A DNA stretch of 64,000 bases from Chalara sp. BL73. Its lineage: Eukaryota; Ascomycota; Leotiomycetes; Helotiales. A program made the translations under genes and the position numbers. The stretch lies in assembly GCA_918026815.1 (NCBI GenBank), contig CAKJVC010000145.1, positions 1 to 64,000 on the forward strand, given 5' to 3'. The notes beneath the pieces are model-generated. The model had not been told where the DNA came from. It searched no databases and worked only from the letters and a program-made list of their open reading frames with translations. Shown piece after piece: positions 12,300 to 24,779 of the stretch; position 1 is the first letter of the stretch, and every line of letters starts with the position of its first letter.

Positions 12300-15200
12300 T
12301 ACTAATACAAAATTTGTGCTTAAAACTAAGTTAGATTTTAAAAACACAAATTTTTTAGTTGTATTAAATAGCGATTAGTAGAAATATTAGTAAAAACTAA
12401 CTTAAAAATTGTAGTAAGTTTTTTTAAAAAAAAATCAAATTAAATAATCAGCTTTAATTTAACTGTAGCTTTTATTTATATAAAAACTGAACGAAAAAAA
12501 ATGTATTACGAGTTTTGCAAAAAGCTAAAATGCTTGTTAAAAGTTTAATTCGGTTTATTTAAAAATTAATTAAAGTTTAATCGAAAATATTGTTTTAATA
12601 CTATTAATTTTGCATTTATAAATATAAGTGCAAAAAGCTTAAAAACTTTATTTTTAAATTTATATTAAATACTTTTTTCGTATGAATAAATTAAAAACAT
12701 TATATACAGCCGGATTTTCGAATATTTTTAACTGTTTTAAAAAATACTAAAATAAAAAAAAATTGCGTTTATCGTTTTTATATACGTAATTATCGAGTAA
12801 TTCGTCGGCTAATATATTTTAAACAGCTTTTTATAAAACTGTATCAGTGTACAAAATTAGAGTATTAGATTAGATTATAGCATAATACTCTAATCTAATC
12901 TAATTGAAAAATCTAATAATCTAATCTAATCTAAATCTAATTTAACTAATTAAATTATATTTGAGTATGTTAGAGTATAATTACGTAAGCTGCTATATAA
13001 GCAAGGAAATTGTTATTCCGTTCCGAGCTAAACCTAATTAAGTAAAGTTTTTCTCGGTTAATTTTAGCTTCTTGAAACCTTTTTTTCGTACAATTTCGGT
13101 ATAACAATATAAAGCTTCGACAAAAATCTCGTGATTTCTGATAACTTTATAAGTAATAACTTATTAGCAAAAGCTTAATTAAAGAACTTTGTAATTAATT
13201 CTAATTAGTGTTTTTTATAGTAGATTAAGTTTATTACAACAAACTTATATTAGATTATAATTTAATTATTTTTGATTGCTACTCTAAATCTAATCTAATC
13301 TAATAAAATTTTCGCTACTTTAATCTAATTTAATCTAATCTAATTATAATTGAATATAATTGAGTAATTAGAGTTTTTTGTTCTCACACTGAACTGTATA
13401 AACAATTTAATTAAATTTTTTATTATTATTTATATACAAATTGTTATTTAAATTATTAATTCGTTAATAATTTAAATTATTTTTAAGTTTTTGTTGTTAA
13501 TATTTAATTGCAATTTGTTTGTTAGTTATTAACAATATTTATATTGTATAACAAAGTTATATACTAATTGTTAATACTATAATTTTTAATTTAATTATAA
13601 TATACTAAAATTAGTATACGAATTGTACTAAATTTTAACTGTTTTTAGCAATAATAACAAATATTTTTAACAAAATTAAAAACTCGCTTTATATTAATAC
13701 TAGTTATAAATATACAAAAAAAATTTTTATTAACGTTATTAAATTTAAAAGTCGAAATTTAAATTTTTTTTACATTTTAAATATTTGTTTATTATTATTT
13801 ACTATTATTAAAATTAGTATAAAAATTAGTATAAAACAAAATTAACTAAAATAACTTTTAAAAAAAAATTTACAAAGTAATAAATACTAATTTATTTTAT
13901 AATTAACAAAATTTTTAAATAAATCGTTGCTAAAAATATTTCGACTAATTCGGTTTTTATTAAAAACAATTGTTAAAAAATTAAAATTAATATCGCGAAA
14001 TTATTAAAACGACTATATATTACTTTTTTTAAAAATATAGTTTCGATTATACAACGTATATAATTGTAATTTAAATTTAAATTTTTAATTTTTGTTTTAA
14101 AAATTTAATTAACAAAAATCGAAATTAAAATATTTAAATTTTTTAAATAAATTAAAAATCGTTACAATATTATATAAACTGTTTACGTTACTATAAACTT
14201 TATTGTAATATTTATTAAGTTTTTTTTTTGTTACAAAAAAACTTTTTATTATTAGTTTTATTTAAAAAAACTAACTTTTTTAGTTTAAAAACATTTACAA
14301 GTTTTTTATAAACGTTTAAAAAGTTTGTTATATATTTTAAAAGTATAAAAACTTGTTATTTTCGATATTTTGCCGATATTTGCAATAAAAAAATTAAAAA
14401 GTCGAACAATATCGACTAAATATTTAAATATTTTTTATTTTTCGTTTTAAAATAAAAAATATTTTATTAAAATTACTAATTTTTAAATTTGTTATTTAAA
14501 ATTAGTATAAATATTAGTTTAACTTAAATAAAAAATACTTTCGCTAAAATATAAAAAAATTTTGTTAATATATTTGTTTTAATTTTTTTAAATTTTTAAA
14601 TTTTTAACTTTTTACTAATTACAAATAAATATTTCGTTTAATAAATTTAAACGAAATTTTTTAGCAAAACTTTTAAAATTAATTAAATAATATACAAAAA
14701 ACATAAAATATATTAAATAAAACCGTTTAATAGTTTATTGTTAATAATATTTTTTAAAAAACTGTTAATTTTTTTAATTATAATAATATTGTTTAATATA
14801 TTGTTAATAGTAATCGACAATACTTTTTAATTTAATTTGTATTTTGCAATTATATTATTAATAATTTTTGTAAATTATAATTTAAAATAAACAAATATAC
14901 AATTTTCAAATATAATTAATTTATTACGTAAATTTTAATTTGTATCGATATAATAAATAATAATAACTATAAAAAAACGTTAAATTGTATTTAATTAGCA
15001 ATTAAAAAACAGTGTTATTTTACTTTTAAAAAACAAATTTAATAAAAGTCGTTTTTTTAATTTTTTAATATATTAAATTAAACGATTTTTTAACGTTTTT
15101 AATAATAATAAAAAAAAATTAAAATTTTGTAAAAAACTTAATTTTTTTTATTTTACATTTTTAACAGTATAAAAAAATGTTTGTAAAAATACAATAGTTA

Positions 15201-17619
15201 AAAAAACTTAATTATAAAATAATTGTATAATAAAACTAAATAATCGCTATATATTATTAGTTTGTATTTTATACTAATTTTTATATTAATTAAATTTATA
15301 AATTAGCGTTTTAAAATAAATTTAAATGTAATTTAATAATTTTTTTAATATTTAAATTATTTGTTTAATAAGTTTTTATTGCAATATATTTAAATAAAAT
15401 AAACGTGCTAGTTATTTTAATATTAAAATAAACTAGTAAAAAATTACAGTTGCAATAAATTATAATTAATTTACTTGTTTAACAATAAATATTTTGCGAA
15501 TACTTTATTTATAATATTAAAGTTTTAGCTGTAAAATTTTAAATTGTTTTTTTAATAGTATTAATTAATTAAATATTATTTGTAATATACCGAATTACTT
15601 AAATTGTATTTTGTTATTATTTAATAAAATAAATATATTATAATTGTAACTATAAGTAATAAATTAAATTTTGCTTAATAATAAATAAATTAATATTAGT
15701 ATTACTAATATTGCTAAAGTTATTTATTAAAAATAAATTCGATATTGTAAAATATTTCGAAATAATTTTTAAAATATAAATTCGAAAATAAAAAATATAC
15801 AAACAAAGCTAAAATATTACAAAAAAAATAAAAACGGCTTTTATAATTTGCAATTACGTTTTTAAAACTAATTAAATATATATAATTTTAAAAAAGTTTA
15901 ATTAGCAATTAAAAATCGAAATATTAGTATAAAAATTAGTAAAATATTGTTTTAATTCAGTTTTACGATTGTTTAATTTTAATATGTTTAAAATAAACGT
16001 ATTAATATTTTAAAACTTGTTTTAAAACAAATTTAGTTTTAAAAAAAAATTTAAATAAACAAAATTTAAAACTTAAATAATTAATTATATTATATACTTT
16101 TTTTGAATTTTTTTTTACTAAAATTATAATTATTGTTTTTTAGCTATTAATTGAATTTTTCGGTATATAAAATTTTATTTTATAAACTTTATATATTAAA
16201 TCGAACTACTAATCGACAAAATTTAATAATTTGTTTTTTTTTTGCTGTAAAGTATTTGTTAAGCGAAATACGCGGAATTAATAAGCTACAAAATAATAAT
16301 AAACAATTTAAACAAATTATTATTTAATAGTATTTATATTAAAACAAAATATTTAATTTTTTTAAACAAACTGTTTTTGTTTTAACGTTAAATATACTAT
16401 TAAATTCGAAATTCGATTATAAAAAACTTTTATATAAAATTAGTATTATATTAATTTTTGTACTAATTTTTACATTATTAAAACGTATTAAAACTGTAAA
16501 TTTTATTATAGTATATTTTGCTAAATTAAGTTTTATTCGAAATTTTAAAATTACTTTTTTTTTTAATTTTATTTTTTATTTTGCTTTTTTTTTTTTTTGT
16601 ATTTATACTTTTAGTTGCTATTGTACTTTTAATTTTTTTTATACAAAGTTTTCGTTATTTTTAATCGCAAATTTTTTTTTTATTTTTTTTTAATTAAAGT
16701 TTTTTATTATTAATTTTTTATTTTTGTTTTCGCGTTGTTTAATATATATTAATTAAACGATTATAAAACATTTAATTTAATTAACTGTTTTAACAAAATT
16801 TCGGTTTTCGATATTATAATTATACGTTATTATTTATTACTGTTTATAGTTTAAAACTTCGTTATAATTTTTAACTTTTTTTTTATATATATAACAATTG
16901 TTTAATTATTTTGCTCTGTTATTTTAATTGTTTTTTTAATTAAGTCGTTACTAATTTAAATATTGCGTTTACGAATTTTAATAGTATTTAAATTAGTTAA
17001 CAAAAATTCGACTGTTTTACGTTTTCGACTATAAATTGCTACAAAAAAAAACTGTACATTTTTTGTAGCGATTAATAAAAAAATTAATATAAACAAATTA
17101 AATTTTACTTTATTGTAATTTAAATTTATTGCGACAAATTAAAATTAACAGTTAAAATATAAATAATATAAAAAATTTAATATTATACAATTAAAAAAAT
17201 TAGTTTTTTTTTATCGATTAATAAAAAATTTAATACAAATAAAGCTTAAATTTTATATATCTATATTTTGTAAAAATATTAGTTTAAATAATAATTGTTG
17301 TTTTGTTTATTAATATTTAAAAACTAAAAATTAAAAATATTGCTAAAATAATACTTACTGCTTTTTTATTTAAACTAACAATATTAATAACTTATTTTTA
17401 ATTTTATTTTTGATTTTTAATTTTTACAATTAAAATTAAAACTACAGTAACAAATACAATTTTTATTGTATTGTATTAAATAAACTTATTATTATTATTA
17501 TTTTGCTGTTTTTACTAGTTTTATATTAATTTCTTTATTTAAAACGTATTATTTTTAAATTTTTTGTTAGTAAACTGCAATAAAAATAAACTTTTACTTT
17601 AATTTGTAAATACAATATT
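12300..17619. other. Extremely AT-rich, RIP-type DNA of the hAT relic
   Basis: No open frames of note. Long stretches contain almost only A and T with isolated CG dinucleotides. CA and TG are rare and TA is abundant, the composition left by saturating RIP. Paired ATTAGTATAA-like boxes remain, for example at about 13,815-13,835, 14,503 and 15,925. Confidence 0.7.
12845..13391. mobile_element. 547-bp non-autonomous hAT MITE
   Basis: The ends are CAGTGTACAAAA on the left and, inverted, CAGTGTGAGAACAAAA on the right. It is flanked by a perfect 8-bp target-site duplication AACTGTAT (12,837-12,844 and 13,392-13,399). The subterminal regions hold arrays of TAATC units (ATTAGATTAGATTA near 12,860-12,950; its complement near 13,280-13,345) in inverted orientation, as is common for hAT transposase-binding sites. 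No coding capacity. The TIR differs from that of the host relic, so it belongs to another hAT family. It inserted into the relic. Confidence 0.85.
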
Positions 17620-17811
17620 TGTCACGATCACGATCCTATGGCCTGTAAGGGCGCTGAATAGGTGTTTCAATTACGAGAATACTAAACTAAGGAGGAAAGG
17701 TGTAGCTGTTGCTGTGGCATCCCTGATATCAAGACTATGACCACGTGACCACCATAGGCGAGCTGGTAAGCGAACCAATGGGCGTCTGGTGCGATATTGA
17801 GGAGCGTGACA
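17620..17811 (-). repeat. 3' LTR of chromovirus 1
   Basis: 192 bp, nearly identical to 23,331-23,522. GC-balanced, in sharp contrast to the flanking AT-rich DNA. Confidence 0.92.
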
Positions 17812-18049
17812 ATACCCCCCCCCCTCCAAATAAGCTCGTCCTCGAGCTTGAGAACTATTTGTGATACTTGATATCTATTCCTTACGGCCAGTTACGGCCG
17901 TACTCTTTCTAATTTTGCTTCTTTCCACCCGTAACCTATCTGCAACTAGCTTGGCTTGTTGTTATCTTTTCTCGGCTCTGGATATTCATCACGTTTAGCA
18001 CACTTAAGCCAATACGTAAAATTCTTTGGTGGGCCAGGCTTGTCGGGGT

Positions 18050-21000
18050 TGCTTTCGTGAAAGCTTTTAAGAGCTAACGGGCTATTTACTAGAGCAACTG
18101 CAGAGTACTATTCAGAGTCGTTATCCTATTTTTTCCACTTGACTCGGTACTTTAGCGTTTTATTAACACGTCGAACTGCTAATACTTTTTGAACTTTATA
18201 CTTTTCAGCGTTATTTACTATAACTAGTAGTAAATCAGAGTTGTTTTGGCCAAGTAGTAGGTTGTTAGCGGCTTTTCGAAGCTTTTCAGCATAGAATACA
18301 GAGTATACGCGCATGGAATCTGGTAGTTTTAGCTTGTACGAATAGCTTATTTGTTTTATAATCTCGAACGGGCCTTTTATTTGATTTGCAAGCTTGCGGC
18401 TTGGCCGATGATTTTTCCAATGCTTTGTGGTAACTTATACGAAATCGCTTACTCCGAAATCAGGCTTTCGTCGATGCTTGTTAGCTTGCTTAGCGTATTG
18501 TTTTTGCGAGCGAGCTATATTGCTACAAGCTGATTTTCAAAAGTTATAAATACGAGTTACTAATGCTTTTGCTTTTTTTTTATTGAGCTTTTTTTTGGGC
18601 GTGAGCTTTTTTTCTGGTTTTGCTTTTACAAGCGTTTTTTAATCGAATAACGTACGCGTTTTATAACTACGTTCCGTAAAAAAAAAAAATTGCTTTGTAG
18701 TTTTATGCTACAACGAAGCTTGCTGAAAATCAATAATAGCTACTTATCGATCCTAATTATTTTAATAGTGGTTTATATAAAAGCGTAAACGCTAATTAAA
18801 GTACTGATTCACGATTTCAGTTTAGTCGTTTGTTTGCGAGTAATTTGCTGTTAAAAACTGTAATTTGATTTGCAGTTTAGCACAAAACTTGTTTTAGAAA
18901 TCAAATATAAACTGCGGTTTTCGATTCGACGTAATAGAATTAAGAATTTCGGTATAGCGTATAACATGTAATAAAAACAACGGTACTAGTTTTTTGGCTG
19001 TAATTGTATTGCGAACAAAAATAGTAATTAGTTTTTTGCTTAGTCGATTTACAAATATTGCTATTATATTAAACTCGCTTTTGCTTTTAAAGTATTTTTT
19101 GAAGTCAACTGTAACATGCTGCTATAGCCGATCAAGTACTAGCAGCTAGTATAGCAAGCCAGGCTTTTTATTTCGAGGAACGTGCAAACGTCGGCAAATA
19201 TAGCAATTGTTGCAATAACGAGCAATATTACTTGCTTGACTTGGCTAGTAGTATCGGCTGCGAATAAGCTTACTTAGCTTTGTACGCTTTGGATGTTTCG
19301 TTAATAGTTGATTGTAAGCTTTTTGTACTACAGCTGTTTGTAAAAACATGCTTGTAGTTAGCATTACGTTAAGCACATACAGCTTTTTATGCTGTAGCAA
19401 TAAACTATTCTGGAGCATTTACGTATTTTTTAATTTAGCTCGAGCTTTTGTACGTAGGTTTTCAATGTTAGTAGCAGTTTTATTAGTTGACAGCAATTTG
19501 TCGGTAAGCTGTAGACTGTCGTACTTTTCTGGAAGCATTTTATTACTTTCGATCGGTGCTAATTGAAAATCGTGCACTACTTCCGGGTTTAGTTTGGCTT
19601 TTGGTATTATAACCTGCGTACAGTATTTAGCAATTGCTTGTTTTTGAGCTTTTACGTTTTTTGATCGACGGCTGAAAACGTCAGCTCGCTGATTCGCTTT
19701 TTTTTCGCGGTACATAAGCCTGAAATTATACCGTGATAATAGTTTTGCTTATCGAGCTTAGCGTGCCGATAGCTTTTTAGTTGTTATAAAGCACTTTAAC
19801 GCTCGATAGTCCGAATAAATCAAAAACGAAGTTTCTGTTTGCAGCTTTTGCAATTCGAGCCGTTACTGATTTAATGCTTGTATAATTGCTAGCATTTCTT
19901 TGTTATAAATATCGTAATTCAGTTTAGCAGCTTGCATTGTTTTCGTAAAAAACGCTATAAAATGCTAAATTTTTAAATTAGAGTCTTGTTGTAAAAAAAC
20001 GCTAGCTGCTACTTTATTCGACGCGTTAGCTTTTAGTATAGTTTGTAACTTAGACTTGTAATAGCGTAATATCGAGGAATTGACTAAAACATGCTTTAAA
20101 GCTTTAAACGCTTTTTCGCACTTAATAGTTTACAAATACAAAATATTTTTGACTGTTAAGCGATATAACGGTTTTGCTATATGCCTGTAATTTTTAATGA
20201 ACTGCCGATAAAAATTGCAAAACTTTAAAAACGATTGCACGCTTTTTACAGCAGTAAAGAATTGCTAATTTTTAATTATTTCGATTTTCTGAAAGTTTAT
20301 TGTAACACTTTCAGTTGAAATAATGAACTTTAAATACTTAGTACTGCTAACGCTGAATTTTGATTTTTTGATGTCGATTTGTAAACCGGCTTTGCGCAGC
20401 TGCTTTAGCACTTGTTTTACGTGCTGTTCGTGCTCGCGAAAATTTAAGAAATAAATTAAAATATTATTTAAATACGCTGTACAAAATACGTCGAAATAGT
20501 CGAACAAAACGTTATTTATGTAATGCTGATACGTAGCAAGCTTATTAGTTAGTTTTTCGAACAAAACTTTGCACTTATAAGCTTTGTATCGTGTTCGAAA
20601 CGTCGTTAGCTTTTTTGAATTAAAGTTTATACGAATTCTGTGAAACGCTTGCTTAATATCTAGCTTAGTAAAAATTTTAGCTTTTAAAATCCGAGCTAGC
20701 GTTTCTTTAATCAGTAACAAAAAATAGCGGTCTTTTTTTGTAAAACTGTTCAGTTTACGGAAGTCGATATAAAACCGTAAATTTTCGTTAAGCTTTTGCA
20801 CAAATAGCACAAAAGCAACAAAAAGCGCTTAATTCGCAGCAATAAATCTTTTGTTCAGGTTTTTGATTAAAAATCGCTTGATTTTTTTTAGCTTTAGCGT
20901 AGACTGTTAGCGTAGCGAGCTGTAGCTTAAACTTTTTTTGCTATTTGGATTTTTAAGCTTGATTTTGTAATTATACAGCCGATAAAGCGGCAGTTTATTA

Positions 21001-21800
21001 AAAGCTATTTTTGAGAAAACGTTAGTGTAGTACCGAAATTCTTTTGGCAAAATACGTCGTAACTATTGTATTTCTGTTTTTTTAATTTGTTGTTTGTTAA
21101 ACTCGAGCTTAGCAATTCGGCGTTTTTTTAAAATCTCGTCGATCTCGTACAGGCTAGTAGCAAAAAGCACGTTTTTTTTTCGTTATAAGCTAATATAGAA
21201 TTCAACAGCAGAAACGCTGCAAATATCGATAGTTAGTTTTTGCTTCGAAAATTGCATAAGCTGATGCTTACGGGTTGTTTTAAAGCGTTGGCTTTTTAAT
21301 TCACTTTTTATTACTTTGTATTGCTTTTGTTAATTCTTTTGCTATAAGCTAGCGCTCGACTGCCGTAATAGCTTTTTTGATTTCCAGAAGTTTTCGTGTA
21401 ACTGATTTTGCCGAGTAGTATTTAGCTAGTGTACCGGATTAAGCTTTGTAATTAAATCTTTTTGTTTAATTGTAATAATTCGATTCCAGACTTAATTTGC
21501 AAGTCGATTTTTTGGCTATATTAGTCGATAGTTTTCGCAATTAATAAGAATTCTGCTGTTAGCCGCTTATTTTCTGCTTAGTATTATGTTTTTGTTTTTT
21601 AGCTTAGTAACGAGTATCGGCACTTTTTTCTGAAAATGTTGATTTATCGTTAAATCAATAACAAGAATGTAAAAAAAAGTAGTACCGCTTTCGCTATTGT
21701 ACTTACGTATAGTACCAGGTGTCGAAAAAGCATATAAACTAGTATTTAAATGCTTGCAAACCAAATCAGCAAAGTCTGTGTTAATAAATAATAAGCTGTT
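18050..21800 (-). pseudogene. Chromovirus 1 pol: protease, RT, RNase H, integrase, chromodomain (RIP-damaged)
   Basis: RT lies at 20,810-20,265 (FYIDFRKLNSFTKKDRY, FTKLDIKQAFHRIRI, then AYLNNILIYF). The catalytic YLDD is YLNN, both Asp-to-Asn changes being G-to-A. The end of RNase H is at about 19,715-19,640 (NQRADVFSRR). A protease-like stretch sits near 21,764-21,567. A chromodomain (YKVQKVLAVRR, LKYRVKWK) sits at 18,200-18,126, followed by a GPPKNF/YWLKCAKR tail to about 17,990. This polyprotein would copy and integrate the element and target it to modified chromatin; it cannot function now. Confidence 0.82.
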
Positions 21801-22027
21801 TGCTTTTGTATTAATAAGTGTTGTAGTTTAAATACTAATTCTATTTTGACTAATTACGCAAAAAAAAGTAAAGCTTTGTCTTTTAAGCAATTGACTTAAA
21901 TTAACGCTACTAATATTAATGTCGCTTATTCCTAGAAAAGAGTCTTGTTTTAAGAATCGGCTTTTCTTGATTTTTTAGCTTATTGCTCCGACATTTCTTT
22001 AATTGTTGTAATTGCTGACTTTAAGAG

Positions 22028-23167
22028 TTAAGGGCAATTTTTCGAAATATAACTAGACGTTTTGCAATAAAAACACACTTTATTTATATATTTCTGTCGG
22101 CGAGCCGCGTTGGCGAACGAAAGTACTGGTCGAAAAGGTTCAATTTTCGGGGTAACAGTTGCTTTTACAGTTTTGAATAGCTGGCCAGACAATCGAGTGC
22201 TTACTGCTGCTGCTGGAGCTACAGGCGGTGCGGCTTTTGCTTTCTGGAAACGATCAGTACGTTTTTTGATTTTTTTGAAACCTTGATCGAGCAATAAGCA
22301 TTAATTAGCGAAAACTTTGCAAATATCGAAGCTATTAAACATAAAAAGAATTGCGGTTTAAAGCTTTATTGTAAGTTTGTTGTACAGATTAAGCTTTTAG
22401 TCGTTTTTAGAGATTTAAGCAATACTAGCAAAGTGCAAAAACTGAGTATAGAATTCGGAAAAAAACTGTGAACTTTTTATTGTAAACTGTCGATAGTCGT
22501 TGCGAGCGTTTTGTACTTTATAAAAGTCGGTGTAAATATTTAACAAATGCTGAATTATTTTTTAGGCTGAAACGAACTTGTTTGTAGTTTTTGATTTGTA
22601 TTAAGCCCGTAAGTGTTTTTAAGTATTTTTATTAGTACAGCTATACAAATAACTTATTTTAGCTCGTTTTGTAGCAAAATAGTCGGCATTGACTTTAAAT
22701 TTGTTTTTAATTTGAATTTTCCAGTTTTCGAAACTAGTACTATTTATTAAAGAGTTAAAATCAAGGATTTTTTTTAATGAAACAGGCTTAACAGCAACTT
22801 TAGCTGCAGCTGGCGAAGCTTTAAAGCGTTCCAAGTGTACAATAACCGTTTTATTGTTGGCTATAGTAACAGCTAGAGTTGTTGCTTGTTTTTTCAATTC
22901 CACAATTCTTGCTTTTCAATTCTTTATTGTATGTTTAGCTTGCTTTGCGGTTGCAAGCAAGCTTTCTACACCTAAATCTGTTATATTTTTGAGGGTTCTG
23001 CAATTGAGGAATCGAGTTAGTTCTGGGGCCGTATCTGGCTGACCGAACGCTATAGAGATTCTTTTGGATGGGGTATCGTCAGATAAGTTATCGTCAGGTA
23101 GGTCATTGTCAGGTCGAAACGCTGAAGCTTCGTCATTCGAAAGGCGTGCTATTTTGGTAGGTTGCAA
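22028..23167 (-). pseudogene. Chromovirus 1 gag, RIP-damaged
   Basis: The N-terminal part starts MQPTKIARLSND at 23,167. Further stretches (22,903-22,619) have an Ala/Val/Lys-rich region and FENWKIQIKNKF, typical of gypsy capsid. The C-terminal part (22,294-22,028) carries a nucleocapsid knuckle reading CFYCKTSSYISKNC. The expected pattern is CX2CX4HX4C; here His is replaced by Tyr and the preceding Gly by Ser, each explained by one RIP-type transition. Several stops interrupt the frame. Confidence 0.75.
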
Positions 23168-23330
23168 ATAGGCGGTATTAATGATTAATTATTAATTATC
23201 GGTGAATCAGTAACTGTAAGGATTTCTCGGGTTGTACTAGGGCAATACGCAAGGCGTAGGCTTTGCACGCTCGAGAAGAAGGTAGTTTTGGTTCCTTCGC
23301 AGGAATGAGAGTTGATTGAGTTTAGTATAA

Positions 23331-23522
23331 TGTCACGATCACGATCCTATGGCCTGTAAGGGCGCTGAATAGGTGTTTCAATTACGAGAATATTAAACTA
23401 AGGAGGAAAGGTGTAGCTGTTGCTGTGGCATCCCTGATATCAAGACCATGACCACGTGACCACCATAGGCGAGCTGGTAAGCGAACCAATGGGCGTCTGG
23501 TGCGATATTGAGGAGCGTGACA
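23331..23522 (-). repeat. 5' LTR of chromovirus 1
   Basis: 192 bp, starting TGTCACG and ending CGTGACA in either reading. It is followed by ATATT, the target-site duplication. Confidence 0.92.
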
Positions 23523-24218
23523 ATATTAATTTAAACTATATAGTTATATTAATTTTTATAGTAATTTTTTCGATAGTTTTAAAATTAGCGAAACGTTTTT
23601 TAACTGTTTAACAAGTTTTTGTTTATTTAAGTTTTTTACAACGTTTTTTAAAAACTATTTTTGTTATTAAAAAATTTAAAAAATTTAATCGATTTAAAAA
23701 ATTTAATTAATTTAATTAATTTAAAAAATTTAATCGATTTAAAAAATTTAATTAATTTAATTAATTTAAAAAATTTAAATAATTTAAAAATTTATATCGA
23801 TTTAAAAAATTTAATCGAACCGAAAAATACTTAAAATAATAGCTTAAACTTTTTTGCGCATTTTATTATAAGTAAAAAACATTTTTTCGATTTAGCCAAA
23901 AAAAAAAGCAAAACTTAAAAAACTTTATGTAATACATAAATAAAAACTAAAAAAAAGTAAAAACAATACTATTAAGTAAAAATATATTAAGCAAAAGTAT
24001 ATCGAGCAAAAATATATCGAGCAAAAGTATATCGAGCAAAAATGTAAAAAAAATAATCGAAAAAAAAGCAGTCGAAAAAAAAAAAAAAATTTACTAAAGT
24101 TATTATTAAACTTTTATATAAACGTTACAAATTTAAATTTAGCAGTAAATTAATTAGTAAAAAAATTAGTATAATACTAACAGTATATAATTAAAACATT
24201 TCAAAAAATTAAGCAATA
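23523..24218. repeat. Relic hAT segment with simple tandem repeats
   Basis: About 50-bp AT-only units built of TTTAAAAAATTTAAT and AATTAATTTAATTAA repeat over 23,660-23,830. A 16-bp unit containing ATATCGAGCAAAA repeats about four times at 23,990-24,050. No gene. Confidence 0.6.
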
Positions 24219-24568
24219 TGTTACGCGCATCGCTAACAGGCTTATGCCTTAGGGGCCTGAGGCTCGGTAGACTCGGTTTACACAAAGAACCCCTGTGAAT
24301 AGATCACGTGATGGATCATGGATCATGCCGTGATCCACGATCCATGGATCATGCTAAAAGCAATGATCCAACTTACGAGGGAACCTATATAAGTAGCTAG
24401 CTTTTTCTTTTATAAAAGCTTCGTGCTTAACTTAATATAGTATTTTAACTCTATACTGTTATCGGGATTTTACTCTTTATATGTGATATACTTACTTCTT
24501 TTTAGACCAACAACTCTCGGACTAAAATTTTTTATTTATATTAGTTGTAAACTAATAAAACCGTAATA
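24219..24568 (+). repeat. 5' LTR of chromovirus 2 copy A
   Basis: GC-balanced start with the GGATCATGGATCATG / CCACGATCCATGG dyad and an ATCACGTGAT palindrome. A TATA box (CCTATATAAGTAG) sits near 24,384-24,396. It retains far more G and C than the 3' LTR of the same copy. Confidence 0.9.
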
Positions 24569-24779
24569 CTTTAAACATTTCGTTTTGAAGTACTTGTATT
24601 ACGTATAACTATATCGACAACTAGTTCAACTTTACGCACTTTTAAAAGTTCAGCGCTATCTGAAGCTTTACTACTAATTCTTTAGTCTGTTTACATGCTA
24701 CAGCAAGTTAAACTATTTAAAGTCCAGAAACTTAAAACTTTTAATAGCAGTCGACAGCACTTTCGTTTATATGTTTTTT

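Larger units (their letters stand above)
17620..23522 (-). mobile_element. Ty3/gypsy chromovirus 1, nested in the relic, oriented on the - strand
   Basis: 5,903 bp with 192-bp direct LTRs that begin TGTCACG and end CGTGACA, and a perfect 5-bp target-site duplication ATATT (17,615-17,619 and 23,523-23,527). Order on the - strand from 23,522: LTR, gag with a zinc knuckle, protease, reverse transcriptase, RNase H, integrase, chromodomain, LTR. A run of 12-13 C on the + strand beside the 17,620-17,811 LTR is the polypurine tract of the - strand element. The coding part is full of stops from C-to-T/G-to-A changes, so it is dead. The two LTRs differ at only about two transition sites, so insertion was recent relative to the damage seen inside. 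Confidence 0.92.

Noticed and set aside
12300..17619. Centromere
   Set aside because: AT-richness is explained by RIP of transposons. Centromere identity needs CenH3 data.
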